A DNA stretch of 64,000 nucleotides from Phoronis australis (GCA_002633005.1 NMRA01000142.1:254272-318271); one strand, 5' to 3'. Counted from the stretch's first letter, positions 52,101 through 62,600 are shown. Numbers and translations: made by a program. The notes: generated from the letters alone by a model not told the origin.

Positions 52101-54808
52101 TTTCACAACAGCTTTCTGTCGGCAAACACTAAATTAGCAAGCGCTCACACGGCCTCGGTTACCGCCATTAAAAGCCGGTAACGCAGTGGTTTATTCATTG
52201 CTGGCTTCTCAAAACATTTGCACTCACGAGCACTCCAAGGCATTACAAATTGTATCTAATGAGACAGACTTTGTTTCAGTTTCATATAAGCATTGGTTAG
52301 GATGAGAATAATTCATTTTGAAACAGAAAGCAGAATAATAAACTTCTACATGGGAACTCGCCCCGCGCCAACCCCGTCTTAGTCAAGAGCTCAGGCGACG
52401 AAGACCTCACGGGTTGGATCGTTAGGTTTCACAGGGTATCAGCTCGAACATGAATACAGTGATCAAGAAATACTAGAGAGGCGTCGTGAACATGCACAGG
52501 CAACGGAACGTATGGATAGTTCTTTGGAAAGCCGGAATTCGTCAGAGAAATCACTGTCGGCGACGAAGTGCCGGCCACAGACACGGAGATGTTTCACGGC
52601 CTCATACTTGCTATTGACAGCCTAACTTTCGTTCTTCACTACCGCGAGGAGCCACTTCCTAAGCATTTCGGGCTCTCCAGGAAGTCGAAAAAAACGATAT
52701 ACCCGCATTCTTCGCAGCTTCATAGTTCGGACAAGCGGGAACGATGCACCACAATATAGCGGTATTCACTCTGCAGACGAACCACTGTCGTCGCTGCGTC
52801 GTTTCTCATCTTCCTTAACGCGACACCTCTCGTCAAGGTGAGTTCCACCGTATAAGAGGCGATGTGGATGTAGACCGATTAAGACGATAAAAATACTAAT
52901 TAAATCGGGTGGCATTCTCCTTTAAGAACATACATTCCAATTTCCACAAGCATCCTTAGAGCGGTTTGGTTGATAGAGCGGTGGACGCCTAAAACAGACT
53001 CGAAAACAGTAAAAATGGCTACTAAGTGGCGCAAATTACGTCGAATCTATCCGAAAATGGGAGGATTGCGTCATATCTCACTAATAGATGCATACATGAC
53101 AAATTTTATGAATAAACGCTGAAGTCCATTGAAAATATAGAGGTAAGCGTAAAAAACTAAAATTGTAACTAGGGGGCACACCGGTTGTCGGATCCGTCCG
53201 AAACTGAAGTTCGTTCATGCCGTCCCATATATAAAAGGAACACATGTGCAAAATTTCATGAACATACGACAAACGATTTTGGAGATAGAGCAGCAGACGT
53301 CGGACGCCGCCCTGACGGACGGAGATGACGGCATAATGCCTCCACATATCACCATGTGGGAGCACAGAAAAGGCTTTGACATACCTGAAAAACTTAAGGC
53401 CATCTTTGCAGGCACTGCAGGATCTGGTACATTGGCTTTAGAACTCTTTTTCAATAATTTACCAGTGCTGGAAAGAATCTCAAAGGCTGTATCACAAGTC
53501 ACATGCAAACTTAGGGGAGGGTGGCCAGGGTCTGTCCTCTTCCGGCACGACCAAAAGTCACTGGCACACCGTTTGTAAGGCCGGGTGAATACTCACTAAA
53601 ATTTTTTCCTTCAAAATAACGTACCGTGGTTTCTCCCCAGCGACATCATAGAACAGCAATGGAAACACTTACAACGATCAAGAACATTGAATAATAAAAA
53701 TTATTCACGCATTTACGGAGACTCGGCAGTTCACCAGAAAGTTGAAATGGTGTGTAGTTGACCCAGACCCTTTAGCAGACAAACACAGATACTGTTAACA
53801 TGCAACGGTGGCAAAAAACACATTTTCGGACAGCTTGATACCCTTTAAGTTACAGATGTCACGGAAAGTTAGTACGTTAGCTAAAAGATAACTTTGAAAC
53901 TATTGATTTTGGTGGTATGAGACATCGCAAATAAGCGGTCTCGATGTATTGTCGAATTATTCAGAATGTAACACGAGTTTTGGTGACTGCAACCCGTGAA
54001 CATTGTTCAGTTTTTGTCAGACATCTAATTCGTCTAAGCTTAAAACAGATTCCGCGGGGAAGGTGATGCTGATATATATGCGAGAGAAAAATTGTGTTAA
54101 TTAGAGAGAGCAAAATGTGTTACGGGAAGGGGAATATGCGTCCGTGAGAGGAATAGCGTGCACCAGAGAGCTTTGTGCGCGGGCAGGCCGAGCAACGTCA
54201 AGATGATCTGTACTATAGCGAGAAAGTTTCCACTGAAATTCAATTTAAGATGCTCGTTCACAGTATTTCATGAATTAAGGATTAAGGTGAATGGATTTTT
54301 AGCGCTAAATAAAGTGCTATATACCTGATTGTGATTCCTTTTTTAAGCACGTTAATGCTGCCATCTGGAGCCGCAGTGAACGAGGCGTGGATGCATTTCA
54401 GTCCTCTTGCGAAGACGACGGCGGAACGTTGGATTTCATACCAGTCACCGACATACTGTAAGAGCATTAATTATCAAGTCAATTAAGAAGAAATGACGTA
54501 ACATAAATCAATTTCCATCTGTAGGCAGGTGTAGATAATAAATTATGTTACTGAAAACGCTGCGTTTAGAACTGTTAAAAATGGATCTGTAAATTGGCGT
54601 TTCAAGGTCTCGGTGCTTTCTTGTTTTCTCTGAGAAAGGTTTAGAATAAAACACTGGTGAGGAAAGAGCTTTCCCAGTGAGTTCAACATCACATTTTTAC
54701 CCGTGAAACGTTGAGTGATGGCTTGACAGCGATGTCTCGACATCCCTTGTGAACACTTAGCCCACTGACGACGACTAATGAACACACTGCAATGACGGCT
54801 TGAAACAT
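46156..54808 (-). CDS. Apolipoprotein D-like lipocalin 2 (4 coding exons, 177 aa)
   Basis: Paralogue of lipocalin 1 with the same exon phases. Coding exons in transcript order: 54808-54701, 54455-54325, 53467-53385, 46367-46156; the sum is 534 nt. The signal peptide is MFQAVIAVCSLVVVSG. Lipocalin signatures are GDWYEIQRS, VVDTDYDTYSVVYSC and WILSRT, and the last residues are SDQSNC. The four apolipoprotein D cysteines are kept. An in-frame ATG nine codons upstream is possible, but the MFQ start is conserved. The last intron is 7.0 kb, against 1.7 kb in lipocalin 1, because of inserted repeats and transposons; whether it still splices cleanly is not visible. Predicted function: secreted carrier of small hydrophobic ligands. 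Protein divergence from copy 1 is considerable (exon 2 about 60% identical by eye), so the duplication is not recent. Confidence 0.88.
46755..46768 (+). promoter_or_regulatory. CTCF-like core
   Basis: CCACTTGGTGGCGC, one mismatch from the vertebrate CTCF core CCACYAGRKGGCR. It lies in the last intron of lipocalin 2. Motif match only. Confidence 0.25.
46840..47813 (-). mobile_element. Kolobok-like transposon, partial copy inverted relative to 51.3-52.9 kb
   Basis: This is the reverse complement of about 51271-52310: shared AACTGAAACAAAGTCTGTCTC, GCGTTACCGGCTTT, GGCCGTGTGAGC, GATTTATTGGTGTTAAACGA. Its right end reads GGGTGGCATGCTCCT followed by TTAA (47814-47817), the same terminus as the other copy. 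The THAP-coding end is missing or diverged beyond about 46840, where I find no opposite terminal repeat. Any product is broken by stops and indels. Confidence 0.75.
47818..48680. other. Intron 3 of lipocalin 2, unassigned part
   Basis: AT-rich sequence between the two Kolobok-like copies. No gene or clear repeat is recognised. Confidence 0.5.
48681..48983 (+). pseudogene. Cys-rich CXC/TSO1-like C-terminal fragment
   Basis: The frame encodes DHSWLLGGGALQLKC, then ECCKCKKNMCAGKLSLCC and GSNCTEMCSCDNCSN. The Cys spacing (CKC, C, CC, C, CxC, C) resembles the CXC-type tail of uncharacterised, often transposon-associated proteins in invertebrates. In those a GW-containing line and a Pro-Ala-Pro line precede the Cys cluster, as here (MAMPTAPLTIL). 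The upstream frame is closed by a TAG. It lies antisense inside the lipocalin 2 intron, so I take it as a gene fragment carried by a repeat. Confidence 0.4.
48984..49500. other. Intron 3 of lipocalin 2, unassigned part
   Basis: No gene is recognised. GCCAGTAGGTGTCAC near 49355 is a weak CTCF-like core. Confidence 0.45.
49501..50185 (-). other. Lipocalin 2 intron sequence shared with lipocalin 1 intron, with hairpin
   Basis: Aligns with about 33510-34185 in lipocalin 1. It includes the inverted pair GTCAAAAATCAAG and its complement (49513-49590), GGCAGCTGCGACTTAA, and TAGTAGGTTATTGTGATCAT against CAGTAGGTTATTGTGATCAT. The alignment ends near 50185 at CATTCAACATGTTTA and resumes near 53366, so about 3.2 kb was inserted in between. 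Confidence 0.75.
51271..52921 (-). mobile_element. Kolobok-like DNA transposon with TTAA target duplication and THAP domain
   Basis: 1651 bp with perfect 15-bp terminal inverted repeats (AGGAGAATGCCACCC and its complement) and TTAA on both sides (51267-51270 and 52922-52925). A minus-strand THAP zinc finger lies at about 52540-52775. TTAA duplications together with a THAP finger are the mark of the Kolobok superfamily; piggyBac shares TTAA but not THAP. The rest of the element (a minus-strand frame at 51456-51914 gives 152 residues) shows no transposase motif I know. It is probably non-autonomous. Confidence 0.75.
52540..52775 (-). pseudogene. THAP zinc finger, frameshifted, inside the Kolobok-like element
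   Basis: Read on the minus strand: WCIVPACPNYEAAKNAGISFF, then after a one-base frame change RLPGEPEMLRKWLLAVV, then KHLRVCGRHFVADSDF. This gives C-x4-C, the invariant FxxxP-like and KW positions, and C-x2-H in order, i.e. a C2CH THAP finger (first Cys codon at 52746-52748, Cys-x2-His at 52568-52579). The frameshift means it is not translatable as it stands. In Kolobok transposases THAP fingers are expected to bind the element ends. Confidence 0.65.
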
Positions 54809-54854
54809 GACGACGGTGAATATCGAACTGACCATCCGACGACAGGCGTTCACC

Positions 54855-54864
54855 TTATAAAAGG
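54855..54864 (-). promoter_or_regulatory. TATA-like box of lipocalin 2
   Basis: Reads CCTTTTATAA on the minus strand, about 47 nt upstream of the start codon, a plausible distance with a short leader. The aligned site in lipocalin 1 (35613-35624) reads CTTTAATAGG, a poorer TATA box. Confidence 0.35.
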
Positions 54865-54869
54865 TCTGT

Positions 54870-55402
54870 TCTTGCGTAAATTAGTTTTCAATCGACACAC
54901 GTGACATTTAGCAATAGACTGCAAAACTTATGCTGGTATAGTGAGTATTATTTGATTTCTCGCTGCGACACACCGTTCTCGAGTTATGCGTGGTTTTCTG
55001 ATTTGAGGACTGTCTTTTATTAATAGTTGAAATCCATCAAATGGATGGGAAGATTCAGTGTTGTTGTATTCAAATCGTCAAAAGGTACATTAGTTGCATT
55101 TATTTTGATTACATTTTAAAATTGATTTCTTTGCCAGCACTTAATCACGAATTGCCACTTTACCATGTTGCTTGTTGATACATGTAAGTGTCGCAGCCCT
55201 TATTTTTAAGCGTTTCATAATGAACAATTAAATCGTGCTTATTCCAGATCTCACATGAGCGAAGTTCAAATATGCACATAACTGTTACTAAAATAATTTC
55301 TATACATTATTTCTTGACAGTGATGCTCTCGAAATTAGTTGGCTAAATCTTTTTTTCAGCAAAAATGAAGTAGGAATGTATCAAGTCCAAATCTACATAT
55401 AT
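54870..55402. other. Duplicated upstream flank of lipocalin 2
   Basis: Matches the upstream flank of lipocalin 1 up to about 55250. The part at 55340-55400 matches 42030-42090 beyond the retrotransposon. No coding sequence is seen. Confidence 0.7.
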
Positions 55403-55521
55403 ACGTACATACATACATACATACATACATACATACATACATACATACATTCATACATACATTTATACATACATACATACATACATACATACATACATAC
55501 ATACATTTATACATACATACA
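55403..55521. repeat. (CATA)n microsatellite
   Basis: CATA repeats interrupted by a few TTTATA variants. The same microsatellite, shorter, flanks copy D at 42.1 kb. Confidence 0.9.
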
Positions 55522-56214
55522 CATAGGCGGATTTAGGGGGGGCCCAGGGGGCCCGGCCCCCCCCCCCCTTGNGGCTGCCCCCAAAAAAATAAAACAGTAA
55601 GAGGGAAATGGTGAGTTTATTAATTAACCCCGGTAATTAAAATTATACGGATGAAAAAAGATTTAAATGTGTGCAGTTTTAGTGTTTGGGGGTGGGCTCA
55701 AATCCAATTTCAAGTGTCAAATTCGGGACACGGCGCGTTCGTAACGGAACTATGGCTAAGTATAGAATCTCCCGCGATATCCTAGGCGACCGGCAGCGGC
55801 GCTGTGCACTACGACTCCGTTTCCGTCGTCTGCTCCACTGTGCAATCCCGTCATTATTGCCAACACGAAAAATGGATTTGGTCTTTTGGGCATTTGAAGA
55901 CTATTTCAAATACGACAAATTTGTTAAGAGTTGATGGCACAAAATATAAAATGTGTAATAAGCTTTACAAAAAGAAGTAGGTTACGCGCGCAAACGCTGT
56001 GGCCCATAAACAAGCAAGTCTTTTAGTATGGGAGTTCTTGGATAATACTTCAGGAATCAAGGAAAATGCTTAATTTTTAGAGGTAAAAACAGAAAAATTT
56101 CCTCCCCCCATTCGGTGCTATGCGCATCTACAATCGTGGTTCAGTTTGCGCAAATGCTTCCAGGCGGACAAAATGTTGCCCCCCCCCCCTTGTGATATCC
56201 TGGATCCGCCACTG
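55522..56214 (-). mobile_element. hAT-like element, copy E, reverse orientation, longest copy
   Basis: Read on the minus strand it starts CAGTGGCGGATCCAGG and ends CCTAAATCCGCCTATG, like copies A and D but about 0.69 kb long. It includes a poly-C tract, an N at 55572 and a G-rich end. No matching 5-bp flanks are seen (ATACA and TGGTA), so one side may be rearranged. No intact transposase is visible. Confidence 0.65.
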
Positions 56215-56456
56215 TGGTAATTACAGTACCATTTGAGAGTGCGAAGCGTGGCAGTAAAATCAACCGAGGGCAGATTCCCCTGGTGGCATTGTCTAGTTTG
56301 AGTTTGACATGCTGCTCAAACGTTTCCCAGTAATTCTCAATTTTCTTTGGTACAGCTGGTGTTAATTCGTAACTGTGAAAGTGTTCAGGTCCTCTAGTGT
56401 ACTACACGTTTAAAATTCTCCGTCAAGGAGTTTATGCGACCTTTGAACACTATTAC

Positions 56457-56598
56457 NNNNNNNNNNNNNNNNNNNNNNNNNNNNNNNNNNNNNNNNNNNN
56501 NNNNNNNNNNNNNNNNNNNNNNNNNNNNNNNNNNNNNNNNNNNNNNNNNNNNNNNNNNNNNNNNNNNNNNNNNNNNNNNNNNNNNNNNNNNNNNNNNN
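56457..56598. other. Assembly gap of 142 Ns
   Basis: An unbroken run of undetermined bases followed directly by a 14-base C tract. Open frames drawn across it are not real. Confidence 0.99.
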
Positions 56599-56612
56599 CC
56601 CCCCCCCCCCCC

Positions 56613-59600
56613 ACCTCCGTCCACGGTGTTATTCGCGGCATATCGTGAATGTGGTCTGCCAATTTTGTTTGTCCAACGTGTACGTTGTTGGTGAAGAAGA
56701 CGCGAAAATAAAAAGTATGCATTGGCACCGATTCAATTTAATAATGCAAATTTTGACTGAACAATATTCGCGGATTTGTTAAGTCAAATACGACCGTTTA
56801 ATACAACTTTACTGCGTATTCAATGTTTTTCAGCGTCGTGCTTTTACAATCGACGCAACTTGTGCCCGAACGGGAGCCCTCTCTTATTTATGTACGTGTC
56901 GCGCGCACTCATGGGTGTCCCGGCTCGGTATACGAGCCAGATACAATCTCGAGATTTCCGTCTTCTCAAAATCTATTTCATTCTTGCGCCAACACCTAAG
57001 AGAAAAAAGAGGAACGGAGCAGGCACGGAATGCAGAATGGAGAATGGGTTGTTGATCGAGGAGTTCGATAACAGAGGATCAGTAACACTATTTTATCAGG
57101 TCATTTTTTCGAGAACAAGCAAGTATTTATCGTTTCTGGCACGGCTCAAAATCGTTATCTTCGTCACTGGAAATATTGCACGACGAGGTCAACATGATCT
57201 CATCATTTAAATGAAGAATGAGAGGCCTCAAGGTCCTTGCATACAGTCAATGTTACTGTTGCCTGTGACGTTATTGGATGCATCTGCATCTGCACGTATA
57301 TTTATAATCGGGGATACTGCTACCTGTTTCACTTGTAAAAGCATCAAAAGTTTCAAGTGGAAGCTGATTCGAATCTAGTCCTTGGTTTACATTACTAGGA
57401 TGTACATCACTAAGTCTAAGACATTGTTTGACGTTTCTGCAGGAATACCCATTACCACCATGTCGCTTACTTCATCAGCGTGCAATTCACTGTCAATTTC
57501 GCTTCAAGTGAGAGCAATAGTCAAGTTGCCTCCCATAGGGTCCCGATAGGGGACCTAGAAATTCTTGTTAGTATAAGATTTTTCGATTATCTTATGATGA
57601 GGTGGCCGCCCTGAAGCATTTTACCTGGGTTGTAATCGTGACGACTTTCAGAATTTTTAATTATGCAAATTAAGGCCGCCACTGTGCAAAATTCTCTATG
57701 CTTATACATGTCCAAGTAGGCTTACCATAGCTGGGTAGATTATTGTTTTTACATGTTTCCAATGTCACTGAATTCAATGAATAAATCGTGATTTTGCACA
57801 ATTCATGCAAATTAAGGCAGCCATTATTCAAAACCTACTTGAGTTTATTTTTTTATTTAAGGATTTTAAAATCTTTTTCTATCTACGGTCTGTGCGTACG
57901 AATTTCATCAATGTCTTTGAGAGTTATTTTAGATATATAAAAATCTTCTATAAGTGTACTTTACTATTTGAGGATCGGATTATAGTTTTTCCAACTTCAG
58001 GCAGCAATTAAATTCACCGAATTATCAACAATTACAAGATTAGCTTCCAATTGTCAAAAATCATCATAAACAAGTAAATCAGAAACCAACGAATTTGTTT
58101 ATCAAACAGGAATGTTAAGAGTAATTTCCGCATGCATGCTCGGAGACTTTTGACGGGTAACCGGGGGGAATATGGGAGATGGGGTATTCGTATTAAGGTG
58201 TAGTTTCAGAGGTACCTATAACGGTTCACGATGCAAACTTGAACTCCCACAAAAATATTGAAATTTTCAGTTGTTTATGATTGCAAGAGTTCTTTGAGTA
58301 CCCCTTTTGACACGTACACGATTATTACAAATAGTAGCCTAGACAGCAGTGTTTTCCACATGTGGGAATTCTTTACAAACAACTCATAGTAACCATCTTC
58401 AAAAGAGACACTATTCTTGTGATACTATGGGAAACAGTAACATTATTTTATAACTAACCATCGGAAATAGTCCTTTTGTGTAATTCACAAGTAGTGGTCT
58501 TCACGTTCTTCAAAATTCCACCCTTTCGATGGGGGCAACCCTATTGTATTGTTGGTTGTTTGGGTTGAATGGCTGTGCTGTGCAAGAATGTCTTGTTTTT
58601 TGAGGAATTTGGAATTCAAACTTCCCTCGTGAATACTTGGCAGTGTCGGATTTACATACAAGGGTTAGTGGCCATGGATTTAGGACGTCTATATATGTCG
58701 CACGGTATTCTATACTTATGGTCATGACCATGGATATAGAGTGGCTACCTATGTACCGCTCTTCTATATTGATGTTCATGACCATGGATTTAGATTGTCT
58801 ATATTTATGTAGCGAGCTACGACAATTAGTATAACCAAAAATAGGAATTAGAGCCTGTACTTTGTCTAACAAGTGGGTGAGACGAACTCTTTATAGAATA
58901 TTCTTTTCTATTTGGATTTGATATGTCTTACACCTTGAAGCTTGTAATGCATCAAGGCCAGTCAATGAATGTATATTGTGTTTATTGAAATACCTTTAGG
59001 TAATCATTAGTTTTAGCAGAATTATTAAAGTTTGACTTGTGGCAATATTGCGTAGCGTTTTAAGACACATGTTCATAATGACGTCATTCAGCATTTAATT
59101 CCAAAATTTAATGCGCCAGAGCCACGTATATTTGTCAAGTTTGACATTTGTAACCCCGTCTTGTTGGAACAACTAACTACACATGGCTTCTAGAACGTTC
59201 TAATGTTTCAATTTACGTTTAGAAACTATAAGAGACGAAACGTAATGTAATTGCACAAATTCATAAGCAGTAATAGAATGGCTGCAGGACGGGATTGAAC
59301 TGGAACCCTCTGGTACAACACTTCGGGGCGGCAGGTGGCACCAGTGGATTATTAATTAAAATGCGTTTGCCTGACTTACTTGAATGAATCTATGTAATAT
59401 TTCTGATGCTGAAATGTTTGGTGCCGATCATCACGAATTGTTGTGTCGCCTCTCCCTCCCCCCTCCTCCTCTCCGGAGAGGGTTCTGCACGAGACAAATC
59501 TAGCTACATGTACGCTCTCAGGATGTACACAGAAGTCCTTGCCCTGACTGTTGCATACTACTGTATGCATTATATATATTGCTACTTGCTAGTTCAAAGG

Positions 59601-60075
59601 CTTAGTTTTGCCCCTTATATTTACCGCCAATCTTAAAGAACTTGTACGTAACAAAATAGATACTGTGTACTGTTCGTTTTCTTCACTGTTTTAATCATAT
59701 TTTCTAAACTTAGAATAAGTAATGCTTGTGTAAAAATCTTGCCCCTCCATTTTGGTTGATATGAATTCTAGTGAGACTGATCATCGTTCACATAAATCAG
59801 TCTGATCATCGTTTACAGCATTATTTTTAGGGTCGTTTTTGGTCAGTGACAAAAATTCATATGAATTACTAGGGCTGATGAAAAAACTTAGATTTTATAT
59901 TACACCTTTCGTTAATATTAATTCTTATCAACATGTTATAACATGTCATACCAATCTTAGAAATAGTCGAAATTAATCTATTTTAAAGAATCATTTGTAA
60001 TAAATTTTATCAACAGCTTCCTACGGCCCTGCAAAATTTCCGCAATTCCTGCATTTAATTCGATTTTTTCCACAG
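56613..60075. other. Long stretch without a recognised gene
   Basis: The largest frame (56776-57210) has no family features. The stretch holds two copies of ATGCAAATTAAGGC (57663 and 57805) and a 54-bp tandem repeat at 58664-58810. Nothing else is firm. Confidence 0.5.
58664..58810. repeat. Degenerate tandem repeat, period about 54-56 bp, three units
   Basis: TCATGACCATGGAT followed by TAGA or TAGG and TCTATAT recurs near 58672 (partial), 58722 and 58776. The open frame over it is a by-product of the repeat. Confidence 0.7.
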
Positions 60076-60279
60076 TACAGTGTTCAGTTTATTACTTTGT
60101 ATCATCAAGGGGCGGAAACCAGTCTGCGTCAGACGATTGCCGTAAACTCCAGTCCCGGACAGCATCAACCAAATCCCCAGATTCGCATCCCAAAACTCGA
60201 CACAATTAAGCAGCGAAAGGACTCCATGCACTATAATTACTGGGTATCGCCCACGAACCGAACTTACATGTATGGCTAA
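60076..60279 (+). CDS. Possible terminal coding exon of an unknown gene
   Basis: Directly after an acceptor-like TTTTTTCCACAG, 67 codons stay open to a TAA at 60277-60279. The peptide is protein-like: GAETSLRQTIAVNSSPGQ, PQIRIPKLDTIKQRKDSM, YNYWVSPTNRTYMYG at the end. I do not recognise it. Upstream exons would lie in the plus-strand sequence before 60 kb, but I found none. It could be a fragment left by duplication. Confidence 0.28.
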   Translation, partial: YSVQFITLYHQGAETSLRQTIAVNSSPGQHQPNPQIRIPKLDTIKQRKDSMHYNYWVSPTNRTYMYG

Positions 60280-61768
60280 GACGCCGAGTAAAATAGGCCT
60301 GAACTAGTGCACCTCAGTCAGCTGAGACTTGGCGAAGACACGCACCAGTGCTCGCGGCTCATAAAGTAACAAGGTGTAACTACCTAACTTGCAGAAACCA
60401 GCAATATCGAAATGCCAGCCGAGTCTTCCAAGCCCTGAAATTATTGCAATTTGACAACGGAACAAGATTATACCGTAAGAGCTGTGGCAAAAGTCGAGCC
60501 AATGTCGTTTTTTAAAGCACTAAAAAGTCCGCGAGTTTTTAGTAGACGCTGAATAGGTTACTACAGAGAAATTAGTCAACATAGTGAGCTCGAAAGTTAC
60601 GGATTTGTAAAACTGTTTTTTCCGGTGGGCCTCGCGGGTGGTGGTCCCCGTCCGGGGCAGACCAAACGCATTGCTCTTCGCTGTTAGAGGCGCTAACGAT
60701 TGAGTGAGACCTTACAAATCGAGTATTTAACTCGTCTTTTGTTTCGCGGGGTTGTTGTTTTCATGTGCAGAGCTGAGTATGAGCTAAAACGATTACCCAT
60801 TTCGTGACTGCCTTCCAGTTGAACCAGGTGAGCAATTTGCATTACTAATCGATCAGATTTTCTCTTATACACCTGAGTCTGTGTGGGCCACTCTGGCCGA
60901 CTCTGGGCCTATATAATCAGTAGTCTACTAGTTCCAAGCGCTGCCAGCGGCTGTGATCTGCACCGACACTCACCCCCCTGTAGTAATGTTCCATTGGCCT
61001 TGGAGTCTTGGGTTAGATGTGGAATTTTGAAATGTGGTGTTACTCCCCATGAGGATGTGTACTGCAAATGTCATTTTAAAACCATGCATTTCAAACGGGT
61101 GGTAGTCTACGACCAACCCCACGAAGGAAGCAAAATTTCATGAATAAGTTAATTCCAAATTATGTTAAAACACACATGCACACGCATATGCACACGCACA
61201 TCCCCCCACACAGGTATAAGCATATCATTCTATGTGTTACAATGCATAAAGCAAAACTGCCTGTGGGTCGGGCCACACAGGTAGTTTAGCTGCCTATGTT
61301 AACACTGGGCTGTTTTTATTGTCTTTAATTTGAAGTGTTATTAATTTTTCTTAGTAAATGATGCAATTCTGTGGCAAGCCAACTCTATAAAATTGAAAAT
61401 TTCAGCATATCTGAAATGCCCCTGTCCAATTTCAGCTGTGCTCCAATGTTTATACTGCACACTTGTGAGAATTCCAATGTGGAATGGTTTGTTTATTGCA
61501 TCAAACTATAGTATCTTCAATTGATTTTTATATATTTTTAATTACAATCCTTGTGATATTCGGTTTTGTAAATTGACTCAGTAAAAACTTGATTTTTATG
61601 TCGTCTGCTTCCCTCTTTTAATTTCACAGTGTTATTGATGGATTTGATCTTATTTTTTCTGCATTTTGCATGTGTAAGTCACTTCTCACTGTGTATATGT
61701 AATAGGTAGTTATTATTATTATCTTATAGCCGAAAATTAGTATAACTTACTTAAATTTCCTTTTTCAG
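60280..61768. other. Stretch without a recognised gene
   Basis: A CG-richer patch at 60620-60680 (GGGCCTCGCGGGTGG) could mark a promoter. A frame at 60883-61143 is Cys-containing, but I cannot assign it. Confidence 0.4.
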
Positions 61769-61961
61769 AATGGACATTCTAGGTAGTGTGTGACACGTGA
61801 CAACTGTTGGGCAGTTCTTGGCCGAAAATGGACTCCAAAATCAACAGTTTGAAAGGTACAAACAGCTGTGGAGACAGGATTTTGTCGCAGGTGATCTGAC
61901 AAGAGGCACATTTATTGGGACCTTGAGATTACTCCGTTCTAGCAACCAAGAGTCCAAGTAG
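61769..61961 (+). CDS. Possible orphan exon, unknown protein
   Basis: After a good acceptor (TTTCCTTTTTCAG) an ATG at 61770 is stopped by TGA at 61791-61793. The same frame then stays open for 55 codons to a TAG at 61959. That part is protein-like: VGQFLAENGLQNQQFERYK, LWRQDFVAGDLTRGTFIG, TLRLLRSSNQESK. It may be an exon read in from elsewhere with the start not used, or a decayed gene. No family is recognised. Confidence 0.28.
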
Positions 61962-62436
61962 GGGGACGTGACTCTGACGGGGCTTCTACAAAAGCACACC
62001 GTTCAGACTGGGTACTTTCGCTATTTCTCAGGGCAATGACATGTGACTGCATTAATTTTTATGACCCCAAGTCAAATTACTGAAATGTGTATTGGGGTAT
62101 GGTTGACACGACTGTAATAATATTTATCGTGTCTTGCATTATGTCTGAACAAAGTTTTTTTATTCTGGACAGGACAGTGAGCTCCCAGAGCTGTCTGTGT
62201 GAACTAAGTTAACACTAAATTTTGAGATGATTTCTCAACATATTTTTTCAAATTTTGTGACATTCACCGTACTGATGTGTAATAAGTGAAAATATGTTCT
62301 CTCTGTTTAATTGTCAAAATTTAATCAGTGCAGTATTGCATTTGTTTATAAATAGATGCAGAAGTAATTTTGTACTCATGACAAACAAAAGTTTTTTGTC
62401 ACTGATTGGTTTAAATTTGGAACGTTCTTAAGGTAT

Positions 62437-62600
62437 TTTACGAGCGTAATTTACGGCGACATTTCCCCCATTTCAATTACGGGCGTAATTTTACTGCAAC
62501 ACTTTTGCAATTTAACTTACGCTCGTAATTACGAGCGTAATTTTACGGCGAAAGTTTTCCCCAATTAATTTACGAGCGTAATTTTACGGCGACACTTTCC
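62437..62600. repeat. Iterated TTACGAGCGTAATTTTACGG repeat with a 24-bp palindrome
   Basis: The unit occurs four times with variation (near 62437, 62477, 62530, 62570), with GGCGACA.TTTCCC following. At 62517-62540 an inverted unit abuts a direct one, giving a perfect 24-bp palindrome. Short AAGGTAT and ATACCTT sit at the outer edges (62430-62436 and 62616-62622), so the whole may be a small inserted element at the start of the third duplicated unit. Confidence 0.7.

Larger units (their letters stand above)
50380..53290. repeat. About 245-bp repeat array with CTCF-like cores, split by a transposon
   Basis: The units share AAAATTGCCACCAGGGG, CCGTCCGAAAGTCGTC, GGTTGATAGA.GGGTGGA, ACAGACTCGAAA and ATGGCCACTAGGTGGCGC. 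Consecutive anchors lie 245-248 bp apart (50667 to 50912; 50811 to 51059). Exact CTCF-type cores are at 50667-50680, 50811-50824 and 50912-50925; weaker ones are at 50386, 51059, 51205, 53019 and 53164. The Kolobok-like element at 51271-52921 interrupts the array. The field ends at TGACGGACGGAGATGACG before lipocalin 2 exon 3. Confidence 0.8.

Noticed and set aside
53246-53578. 110-residue plus-strand open frame
   Set aside because: It runs antisense through lipocalin 2 exon 3 and into the 245-bp repeat; explained by both.
55376-55600. Tyr/Thr/Ile/His-rich 74-residue frame
   Set aside because: It is the translation of the CATA microsatellite.
55860-55935. BED-finger-like start (FWAFEDYFKYDKF) inside hAT-like copy E
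   Set aside because: Only a few residues fit and the frame closes at once; not enough to call a transposase remnant.
56394-56728. Open frames crossing the N run
   Set aside because: They consist mostly of undetermined residues and homopolymer proline or glycine from the C tract.
56776-57210. 144-residue open frame
   Set aside because: No recognised domain, signal peptide or relatives within the window; composition resembles random AT-rich translation. Kept only as part of the gene-free stretch.
59280-59345. tRNA-like B-box on the minus strand
   Set aside because: AGTTCAATCCC resembles a B-box, but no A-box or cloverleaf can be drawn; at most a SINE remnant.
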